From the NCBI GenBank assembly GCA_029261435.1, contig JAJDBI010000135.1:1-5816 (forward strand): 5,816 nucleotides of DNA. The letters run 5' to 3'. Below, in pieces: positions 1 to 5,784 of the stretch. The DNA is from Nitrospinaceae bacterium (GTDB lineage: Bacteria; Nitrospinota; Nitrospinia; Nitrospinales; VA-1). Every line of letters begins with the position of its first letter. Positions within the stretch are counted from its first letter, which is position 1. The notes under the pieces were generated by a model. It was not told the DNA's origin. It saw only the letters and a list, made by a program, of their open reading frames with translations, and made no database searches. The translations under genes were made by a program, and so were the position numbers.

Positions 1-56
1 ATTTTTTCGCAGTAGGCCTGCTTCTGAATGTTGAAATGCGAAGATCCATGCATTAA
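1..56 (+). CDS. rodA: C-terminal tail of a membrane protein, probably RodA (partial)
   Basis: The frame beginning at base 3 is open from the left edge and ends at TAA 54-56, giving FFAVGLLLNVEMRRSMH. A hydrophobic helix end followed by a short basic tail is what the last transmembrane segment of an FtsW/RodA/SpoVE protein looks like, and many RodA proteins end in a GLLLN-x-x-MRR-like stretch. RodA is the inner-membrane SEDS glycan polymerase that works with PBP2 in the elongasome. The context agrees: in several Gram-negative groups the mreBCD-mrdA-rodA cell-shape genes sit beside rng, which is the next gene here. Only 17 residues are visible, so the identification rests on a short match from memory plus the neighbour. 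Another polytopic membrane protein is possible. Confidence 0.5.
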   Translation, partial: FFAVGLLLNVEMRRSMH

Positions 57-103
57 ACAAAAGTGCTGGTCTTTATTTTTCTCAAGGTTTGGCCCATCTT
101 GCA

Positions 104-112
104 TGTTATAAT
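104..112 (+). promoter_or_regulatory. Extended -10 promoter for rng
   Basis: TGTTATAAT is a perfect sigma-70 -10 hexamer (TATAAT, 107-112) preceded by the TGn extension at 104-106. No good -35 lies 16-18 bp upstream, which is typical of extended -10 promoters. TTGGCC at 89-94 is too close, with a 12-bp spacer. Transcription would start near 118-120, leaving a leader of about 25 nt with the ribosome binding site at 136-139. The promoter lies in the gap after the putative rodA tail, so rng and the lipoprotein gene could be expressed independently of the upstream genes. Confidence 0.6.
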
Positions 113-144
113 TTTTCATTCACCCAAACTGAAACAGGAAAGCC

Positions 145-1671
145 ATGCCTTCTGAAATACTGATAAACTCCAACCAGCGCGAAATTCGTGTTGCCCTGAC
201 GGAAAACAATCAGGTTTCGGAGCTATTTATTGAACACAAAACCAACAAAGGCATTGTTGGAAATATTTACCTGGGTAAAGTCACTAAAATTCTTCCTGGA
301 ATGCAGGTAGCTTTTGTAGATATCGGGATGGAAAAAGCCGGTTTTCTGTATGTCGGCGATATCGACGTTGTCGATATGCTCGGACTCGAAGACGAGATGG
401 ACCCTCCCCCTCTCGCAGATGAAACCGAAGAGCCTTTTGCTGGAAAACCAGGTCGCCCCAATCACGGAATCCGCATTCAGGATATTTTACAGGAGGGGCA
501 GGAGATACTGGTGCAGGTTGCCAAGAATCCGTTGGGAACCAAGGGTGCTCGCATCACCAATTACATCACCCTTCCAGGACGCTATCTGGTCTATATGCCA
601 ACCGTCAACCACATCAGCGTTTCCCGGCGCATTGAAGAAGAAGACGAAAAGGAACGACTGAGAACTCTGCTCGGCGAAATCGGCAACCCAGGCGAGGGAT
701 ATATTGTTCGAACTGCCGGGCAAGACGCCACACGCGCAGACTTTGACTCAGATCTGAAATTTCTACACCGCCTTTGGGAAAACCTGAAAAAACAATCTGA
801 AAACCTAAGCGCCCCACACCTGGTTTACGAAGATCTGAACCTGATTTTTAGATCTATACGAGATCTTTTCACCAACGATACCGAGCGGTTGGTGATCGAC
901 TCGAACTCAGATTTCAATAAGTGCTTGGAATTCTGTTCCACATATCTCCCTCATTTATCAAACAAAATTGAACAATATAAAGACCCGATGCCGATCTTTG
1001 ATCACTATGGCATCGAAATGGATATCAATCGAGCTCTAGGCCGGACCATCTGGCTCAAGTCGGGTGGATATATCACGATCGACCAAACCGAAGCTCTGGT
1101 CGCCATTGATGTCAACACCGGAAAATATGTCGGCCACAGTGACCCTGAAGACACCATCTTGAAAACCAATCTCGAGGCGGTTAAAGAAACTGTGTATCAG
1201 CTTCGACTCAGAAACATCGGTGGCATCATCATTGTGGATTTCATTGACATGGCTAAAGAGGAAAGTAAGGAAATGGTTTCCAATGCGCTCAAACAAGCCC
1301 TGAAACCAGACCGTTCACGCACTCGTATCCTTAAAATTTCTGAGCTGGGACTGGTGGAAATGACCCGTAAGCGCGTACGCGAGAGTCTGGCGCAAACTCT
1401 TTGCGATCCCTGTGATTACTGTGAAGGAAAAGGGTATATCAAAGGCACCTCGACCGTCTGCTACGAAATCATTCGAGAAATTCAACGACGAGGAACCGAC
1501 AACATCACTAAAAAGAAAATCGATATCGAAATGCATCCAACGGTTTATGACATGCTGTTCGAGGAAGAGAGCAGTTTTCTTGAGGAAATAGAAAAACAGA
1601 ACAATATAGAAATCACATTTCAAGTAAACCCAAAACTGCATCGGGAAAAATATAAAATTGTTGCATCATGA
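145..1671 (+). CDS. rng: Ribonuclease G (RNase E/G family)
   Basis: This is a 5'-end-sensitive, single-strand endoribonuclease that processes rRNA and decays mRNA. At 508 aa it is close to E. coli RNase G (489 aa) and lacks the long C-terminal degradosome scaffold of RNase E. An S1 RNA-binding domain lies at about 38-125 (GNIYLGKV, PGMQVAFVDIG). The stretch LVQVAKNPLGTKGAR (122-136) follows, then the 5'-sensor/RNase H-like region. The catalytic aspartates are visible as D322 in AIDVNTG and D365 in IIIVDFIDM. A Zn-link-type cluster C420-x2-C423-x2-C426 follows LGLVEMTRKR (401-410). The S1 loop between about 73 and 112 is roughly 20 residues longer than in E. coli and rich in Asp, Glu and Pro. 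The start is supported by AGGA at 136-139, five bases before ATG. The stop overlaps a possible start of the next gene (ATGA, 1668-1671). Sequence alone favours RNase G over a short RNase E. Confidence 0.96.
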   Translation: MPSEILINSNQREIRVALTENNQVSELFIEHKTNKGIVGNIYLGKVTKILPGMQVAFVDIGMEKAGFLYVGDIDVVDMLGLEDEMDPPPLADETEEPFAGKPGRPNHGIRIQDILQEGQEILVQVAKNPLGTKGARITNYITLPGRYLVYMPTVNHISVSRRIEEEDEKERLRTLLGEIGNPGEGYIVRTAGQDATRADFDSDLKFLHRLWENLKKQSENLSAPHLVYEDLNLIFRSIRDLFTNDTERLVIDSNSDFNKCLEFCSTYLPHLSNKIEQYKDPMPIFDHYGIEMDINRALGRTIWLKSGGYITIDQTEALVAIDVNTGKYVGHSDPEDTILKTNLEAVKETVYQLRLRNIGGIIIVDFIDMAKEESKEMVSNALKQALKPDRSRTRILKISELGLVEMTRKRVRESLAQTLCDPCDYCEGKGYIKGTSTVCYEIIREIQRRGTDNITKKKIDIEMHPTVYDMLFEEESSFLEEIEKQNNIEITFQVNPKLHREKYKIVAS

Positions 1672-1672
1672 T

Positions 1673-1678
1673 GGGGGA
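1673..1678 (+). promoter_or_regulatory. Ribosome binding site that decides the lipoprotein start
   Basis: GGGGGA lies seven bases before the ATG at 1686. The alternative ATG codons at 1668 and 1671 lie before or directly against this site and have no G-rich sequence at proper spacing upstream. The site therefore favours the 1686 start, which also gives a standard Met-Lys-Lys signal peptide. Confidence 0.5.
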
Positions 1679-1685
1679 TGAGAAA

Positions 1686-2003
1686 ATGAAAAAAAATTGC
1701 GCTCGCTTTTTAAATATTATTCTCTTAACCAGTTTATTTTTTGTTTACGGTTGTGGTTCCACAGGAAAAGACTTTAACGAGTCCCTTTACAAAAACATTA
1801 TTACAGGAACAACGACACATAAAGAAATTCAGGCTATGTTTGGGCCTCCTTTCAAGAAAGGTATTCAGAACGGTTCAAAGGTTTGGACTTACGAATACAA
1901 TGCCTACAACTCGCTGGGCAACGATACCACCAAAGATATGGTCATCGTATTTACTCCAAGTGGCGTGGTAAAATCACACCAAATGATGACCAATCAGCCC
2001 TAG
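1686..2003 (+). CDS. Small SmpA/OmlA (BamE-like) family outer-membrane lipoprotein
   Basis: This is a 105-aa protein from the ATG at 1686 (111 aa if the ATG at 1668 is used). The N-terminus is a lipoprotein signal peptide: MKK, a hydrophobic core (LNIILLTSLFFV), and a lipobox VYGC with the lipidated Cys at residue 23. The residue after Cys is Gly, not Asp, so by the enterobacterial Lol rule it would go to the outer membrane. The mature part has the SmpA/OmlA pattern: ITGTTTHKEIQAMFGPP (39-55, the 'G-T-T-x-x-E-I-x-x-x-F-G-x-P' helix-turn), then KVWTYEY (65-71) and a final beta-strand pair MVIVFTPSGVV (85-95). BamE is the best-known member of this fold, but many stand-alone members have no known role, so no symbol is given. 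The gene lies 14 bp after the rng stop, or overlaps it by 4 bp with the earlier start, and probably shares its transcript. Confidence 0.8.
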   Translation: MKKNCARFLNIILLTSLFFVYGCGSTGKDFNESLYKNIITGTTTHKEIQAMFGPPFKKGIQNGSKVWTYEYNAYNSLGNDTTKDMVIVFTPSGVVKSHQMMTNQP

Positions 2004-2125
2004 ACGAACAACAATAAACGGATCATAGAATCATCTCTTTTCCCGCCGTTGTCTTCCCCTATACAGCCCATGACTCTTTTTAGCTCCACGTTCGCCCTCC
2101 AACAAATTCCAAAAATGGCAACAGG

Positions 2126-3538
2126 ATGCTAGGTTTCAGCAAAACCCAATGGAACACTCTGCACCTGACCTGGGTAGCCTTTTTTCTGACCTTTGTGGCC
2201 TGGTTCAACATGGCTCCCTTCAACACTACAATCATGAATACTCTGGGACTGTCTTCTGCCAAGATCAATGTATTGATGATCTGCAATGTGGCTTTGACCA
2301 TTCCCGCCAGAATCATTATAGGTTTCTGGGTTGATAAGTACGGCCCGCAAAAAGTGTTCAGTGGACTATTGGTTTTCTCCTCACTGGTGTGTTTCGGATT
2401 CGCCTTAGCGCAAAACTTCAAGACATTGCTGATCACTCGCTTGTTGATGGGCATTGTCGGCGGCGGGTTTGTTGTCGGAATAAAAATGATCGCTGAATGG
2501 TTCCCACCTCAAAAAATGGGCACGGCCCAAGGTATTTACGCGGGTTGGGGCAACTTCGGCTCGGCATTTGCTGCATTTTCTCTCCCACTGATTGCCATTC
2601 TCTTTTCCGAAGAATCTGGGTGGCGTGTAGCAACGGGTCTTTCCGGGTTGGCTTGTCTCATCTGGGCAGGCGTTTATTACAGGTTTTGCCCCGATGCTCC
2701 GGTAAAAGGCAGGAATTTTCCAGTCGACTTGCATGGTGTGATTGAGGTCACTTCACGCCGGGACCTGATCTTACAAATTCTGTTTTTATTTCCTGTATAT
2801 GGGGCTGTGTCTCTGCTTATCTGGAAACTTTCCCGGCATCCATTTCTCATGATTTCTAATTCCTTTTCCATAGCTCTGATTCTTGGCATGGTATTTCTTT
2901 TTTTCCTGAACGCATTGAGATGCTGGAAAATCAATATTCCCAGGCTGCAACACCCCACCCTCGAAGAAAATAAATATGAGTTCAGCCAGATCGCTATATT
3001 GAGTCTGGTTTATTCTCTGACATTCGGTTCTGAGTTGGCAGTCGTTTCAATGTTCCCACAATTTTTAGAAACCACTTTCTCACTTTCTGTAGGGATAGCA
3101 GGAATGCTCGGAGCCAGTTACGCCTTCATGAACCTGGTGGCTCGGCCAGGAGGAGGCTGGATTTCTGATCGGTTCGGCCGCCGAAGAACCCTTTTCATCA
3201 TGATCTTTGGAGGAATGTTGAGCCACTGGTTGATGGGTGAGATAGATTCCAGTTGGCAGCTTACCAATGCGATAACCCTTGCCGTAGTAGGATCCATTTT
3301 CTTAAAAGCAGGAAATGGAGCGTGTTTTGCCGTAATCCCCTTGATCTCCAAGCCCCTTACCGGGAAACTGGCCGGACTCGCAGGAGCCTATGGCAGTGTC
3401 GGGGCAGTTATTTTTCTCACTTTATTCAGTTTCATGACCCCACAGATGTTTTTTAAAGTCATCGCTGGCTACGCTTTTCTGGTATTCTTGTTTCTGTTTT
3501 TTCTAAAACCCTTCTCTACACACCGCGGAGGCAAATAG
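2126..3538 (+). CDS. MFS nitrate/nitrite transporter, NrtP/NarK (NNP) family
   Basis: This 470-aa polytopic inner-membrane protein moves nitrate and/or nitrite. Family hallmarks visible are: TFVAWFNMAPF in TM1 (22-32); R62 in TM2 followed by GFWVDKYG (66-73), matching the first substrate-binding Arg of E. coli NarK (R89); the first nitrate signature GWGNFGSAF (140-148); FGSELAVVSMFPQF (300-313), as in cyanobacterial NrtP; R340 before PGGGWISDRFGRRR (341-354), matching NarK R305; and the second signature GAYGSVGAVIFLTL (420-433), with Ser424 where Asn is usual. I count about 14 hydrophobic segments. Two lie in the central part (about 212-233 and 243-263), an insertion also remembered from NrtP proteins. 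The start is the first Met in the open frame (stop TAG at 2081-2083), and AGG directly abuts ATG, so there is no properly spaced Shine-Dalgarno sequence. Direction (uptake, efflux, exchange) and nitrate versus nitrite preference cannot be read from sequence. No assimilation genes are adjacent. Confidence 0.9.
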   Translation: MLGFSKTQWNTLHLTWVAFFLTFVAWFNMAPFNTTIMNTLGLSSAKINVLMICNVALTIPARIIIGFWVDKYGPQKVFSGLLVFSSLVCFGFALAQNFKTLLITRLLMGIVGGGFVVGIKMIAEWFPPQKMGTAQGIYAGWGNFGSAFAAFSLPLIAILFSEESGWRVATGLSGLACLIWAGVYYRFCPDAPVKGRNFPVDLHGVIEVTSRRDLILQILFLFPVYGAVSLLIWKLSRHPFLMISNSFSIALILGMVFLFFLNALRCWKINIPRLQHPTLEENKYEFSQIAILSLVYSLTFGSELAVVSMFPQFLETTFSLSVGIAGMLGASYAFMNLVARPGGGWISDRFGRRRTLFIMIFGGMLSHWLMGEIDSSWQLTNAITLAVVGSIFLKAGNGACFAVIPLISKPLTGKLAGLAGAYGSVGAVIFLTLFSFMTPQMFFKVIAGYAFLVFLFLFFLKPFSTHRGGK

Positions 3539-3597
3539 CAATGGCTTAACTGCGCGAACAAAAAGCTGTTTTGACTAAAAAATAATACTAACTGCCC

Positions 3598-3611
3598 TCC
3601 CTGCTAAGGGA
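3598..3611 (+). other. Small hairpin in the ychF leader
   Basis: TCCCT (3598-3602) and AGGGA (3607-3611) form a perfect 5-bp stem with a GCTA loop, 29 bp before the ychF start. It has no T-tract after it, so it is not an intrinsic terminator for the upstream transporter gene. It could form in the ychF leader RNA, but a stem this short may be chance. The rest of the 102-bp gap (3539-3640) is A-rich and shows no convincing promoter. Confidence 0.2.
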
Positions 3612-3640
3612 CAACCTAATAAAAAAGGAATTAAAGTTCT

Positions 3641-4738
3641 ATGGGATTCACCTGCGGCCTCGTCGGCCTCCCCAATGCGGGGAAATCAACTTTGTTCGGT
3701 GCTTTAACACGCACTAAAGCCCTGGCTGGGAATTACGCGTTCACCACCATCGAACCCAATAGCGGCATCGTACCGGTTCCCGATAAACGTCTTGACACTA
3801 TCACTTCCTACGTCAAGACCCAGAAAATTGTCCCCACGACCATGGAGTTTGTTGACATCGCCGGACTCATCAAGGGTGCATCAAAAGGAGAAGGTCTGGG
3901 AAATAAGTTTCTTGGCCATATCCGCGAGGTGGATGCTATCGCTCATGTAGTTCGCTGTTTCGAGGATGGTAATGTCCCTCATGTCAGCGACACCATCGAT
4001 CCGGCCTCCGACATCGACACCATCAACACCGAGTTGATAATTTCTGACATCGAATCTCTCGACCGCCGAAAAACCAAGATTGAAAAGCTGGCGAAATCTG
4101 GAGACAAGGAAGCCCGCATGCAGGTTGAAGTACTCACAAAACTGTCCAAAGCCCTTGATCAAAATCAACCGGCACGAACCGTTACCGGCTTCAACGATGA
4201 GCAGCAACAGTACGTTAAAAGCCTGACCCTTTTAAGTGCCAAACCAGTTCTTTATATTTGTAATGTCATGGACCCCGGCGACACGGACAATGAACTCGTA
4301 CAAAAGGTCAAACAAATTGCCGAACAGGATGGGTCTTCCGTCGTCGCCCTGGCTGGAAAGATAGAGGGCGAAATTATGGAGATTGAAGACCCTGAAGAAC
4401 AACAAATGTTTATGGAGGAAATGGGGCTGACCGAAACCGGGCTTGACCGCATGATCTCTGCCGGATACGGGTTACTCGAACTCTCCACCTTCTTCACTGC
4501 AGGAGAAAAAGAAACCCGGGCCTGGACGATCCCCAAAAATGCGAAAGCTCCGGTTGCAGCGGGAGTGATCCATACCGATTTCGAAAAAGGATTCATCCGC
4601 GCTGAAGTTTATAGTCTGGAAGACCTGATCGAACATAAATCTGAAGCGGGAATTAAAGACGCCGGAAAGCTCAGAGTAGAAGGAAAAGAATACGTCGTTC
4701 AAGATGGTGACATCATGCATTTCCGCTTTAACGTTTGA
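3641..4738 (+). CDS. ychF: Redox-regulated ATPase YchF (OLA1 family, Obg-related)
   Basis: This 365-aa protein is very close to E. coli YchF (363 aa). It is a universally conserved cytoplasmic P-loop NTPase that prefers ATP in the family members studied and associates with ribosomes; it is linked to translation and oxidative-stress responses. Visible are G1 GLPNAGKST (9-17), the switch I region NYAFTTIEPN (31-40), G3 DIAG (72-75) followed by LIKGASKGEGLGNKFL, a helical coiled-coil arm (about 130-190), G4 NVMD (208-211), and a C-terminal TGS domain (about 280-365) with AWTI, AAGVIHTDFEKGFIRAE and the ending VVQDGDIMHFRFNV. In the family G4 is normally N-x-x-E, so Asp here is a conservative variant. 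The start is fixed by the conserved MGF-x-CG-x-VGLPN N-terminus; AGGA at 3626-3629 is 11 bases away. The gene is 102 bp after the transporter and convergent with the dehydrogenase gene. Confidence 0.97.
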   Translation: MGFTCGLVGLPNAGKSTLFGALTRTKALAGNYAFTTIEPNSGIVPVPDKRLDTITSYVKTQKIVPTTMEFVDIAGLIKGASKGEGLGNKFLGHIREVDAIAHVVRCFEDGNVPHVSDTIDPASDIDTINTELIISDIESLDRRKTKIEKLAKSGDKEARMQVEVLTKLSKALDQNQPARTVTGFNDEQQQYVKSLTLLSAKPVLYICNVMDPGDTDNELVQKVKQIAEQDGSSVVALAGKIEGEIMEIEDPEEQQMFMEEMGLTETGLDRMISAGYGLLELSTFFTAGEKETRAWTIPKNAKAPVAAGVIHTDFEKGFIRAEVYSLEDLIEHKSEAGIKDAGKLRVEGKEYVVQDGDIMHFRFNV

Positions 4739-4744
4739 CGAATA

Positions 4745-5713
4745 TTATTTTTCCCAGGAAGGCACCAGGCAACGCGGAGTTTTACCTGCCAAAGCATCCA
4801 ACACATTATCGGCAACAAGGTCTGCCATTTTATCCCTGGTTTCATGACTGGCACTGCCGATATGCGGGAGCAACATCAGGTTTTCCAGCTCGGTCATTCC
4901 TTCAGTAAGCGCTGGCTCGTTTTCATAAACATCCAGTGCCGCTCCAGCAATTTTTTCTTCTTTCAGCACTTCGACCAGAGCTTTATCATCCACCACTTTA
5001 CCCCGGGCGGTATGAATGAAATAAGCCGTGGGCTTCATCAGTAAAAACTGTTCTTTACCAATCATGTGTTGGGTCTGCTCGGTCAAAGGAGCATGAACAG
5101 TAACAAAGTCCGATTGCCGGAGCAATTCTTCCAACGGGGTGTATTCTGCATTCAAGGCTTGCTCTTTTTCTGCCGGTAGTCGGTTGCGGTTACAATAGAG
5201 AACTCGCATTTTGAAACCCGAAGCTCTACGGGCAACCGCCGAGCCAATTTCACCACAACCTACTATGCCCAGGGTTTTTCCATAAACATCACCACCCAGA
5301 TACATTTTAGCCTGCCACCCCTTAAACCTGTTTTCACGAGTAAAACGCTCGGCAGGAACAATACGTCGTGCAGCCCCAAGAATCATAGCCCAAGTTAAAT
5401 CGGCAGTAGTTTCATGTAAAACTCCCGGAGTATTGGTCACCCAGATACCCTTTTTAGCGGCATACGCCACGTCAATATTGTTGAACCCAGCTCCATAATT
5501 GGCAATTAGCCGCAAATTCTCCGAACAATCAATAATGTCCCGGTTAATTTTGTCCGATAAGTAAGTAACGATCACCGTGCTTTCTGAAGCATATCTTTTA
5601 AGATCTTCAGTCGTGGGCGGAAACTCCGTCTGATTGGTCCGTAAGTCACAGTGCGACACCAGTTTTTCCAATGCTGATTCGGGAAACATATTGGTCACGG
5701 TAACGATGGGCAT
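4745..5713 (-). CDS. D-2-hydroxyacid dehydrogenase, probable glyoxylate/hydroxypyruvate reductase (GyaR/GhrB-like)
   Basis: This soluble NAD(P)H-dependent oxidoreductase of 322 aa, a usual length, likely reduces glyoxylate to glycolate or hydroxypyruvate to glycerate. Motifs, numbered from the ATG: a substrate-domain loop NYGAGFNNIDV (72-82), NTPGVLHETTADLTWA (94-109), the Rossmann motif GCGEIG (152-157), and the catalytic triad Arg237 (TARGKVVDD), Glu266 (YENEP) and His284 (LLPHIGSAS). The residues ending the second Rossmann strand are CNRNR, with no Asp there, which suggests NADPH rather than NADH. The HIGSAS ending and the GAARRIVPAERF helix fit the glyoxylate reductase branch better than SerA or D-lactate dehydrogenase, but the substrate is inferred. 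The ATG at 5711-5713 is chosen because AAAGGA (5721-5726) is 7 bases upstream. GTG at 5714-5716 would add one residue with only 4-base spacing. The stop lies 6 bp from the ychF stop. Confidence 0.9.
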   Translation of the reverse strand: MPIVTVTNMFPESALEKLVSHCDLRTNQTEFPPTTEDLKRYASESTVIVTYLSDKINRDIIDCSENLRLIANYGAGFNNIDVAYAAKKGIWVTNTPGVLHETTADLTWAMILGAARRIVPAERFTRENRFKGWQAKMYLGGDVYGKTLGIVGCGEIGSAVARRASGFKMRVLYCNRNRLPAEKEQALNAEYTPLEELLRQSDFVTVHAPLTEQTQHMIGKEQFLLMKPTAYFIHTARGKVVDDKALVEVLKEEKIAGAALDVYENEPALTEGMTELENLMLLPHIGSASHETRDKMADLVADNVLDALAGKTPRCLVPSWEK

Positions 5714-5720
5714 CACGCCG

Positions 5721-5726
5721 TCCTTT
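5721..5726 (-). promoter_or_regulatory. Ribosome binding site deciding the dehydrogenase start
   Basis: On the - strand this reads AAAGGA. It is 7 bases from ATG (5713-5711) and 4 bases from the adjacent GTG (5716-5714), so the ATG has the better spacing. The two choices differ by one residue. Confidence 0.5.
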
Positions 5727-5784
5727 CAGGTTTTCTGTGGTAACATTAAGAGTCTAATTTTAAAGGAAAAAGTTGTTCAATCCC

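Noticed and set aside
8..26. Hairpin-like GCAG-TAGGC-CTGC near the left edge as a terminator
   Set aside because: The stem is 4 bp and lies within the putative rodA coding tail. The T-run precedes it on the + strand and becomes an A-run after it on the - strand, so it fits a terminator in neither direction.
223..1641. Several antisense frames of 64-108 codons opposite rng
   Set aside because: All are shadows of the strongly conserved RNase G frame, and their translations show no domain-like pattern.
2004..2125. Gap between the lipoprotein and transporter genes searched for a terminator or promoter
   Set aside because: No hairpin with a T-tract is seen. TTGTCT (2049-2054) has no matching -10 at the right distance and TATACA (2060-2065) has no -35.
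2080..2734. Long antisense open frames opposite the transporter (124 and 109 codons)
   Set aside because: They lie wholly or mostly opposite a gene with clear family motifs, have no recognisable domain and no ribosome site; they read as shadows.
3571..3588. TTGACT followed by AATAAT as a promoter for ychF
   Set aside because: The two elements are separated by only about 4 bp, and no -10 lies 16-18 bp after TTGACT.
5757..5780. Minus-strand TTGAAC and TAAAAT as a promoter for the dehydrogenase
   Set aside because: The spacer is 12 bp, too short for sigma-70. A promoter must lie in this region, but I cannot place it with confidence.
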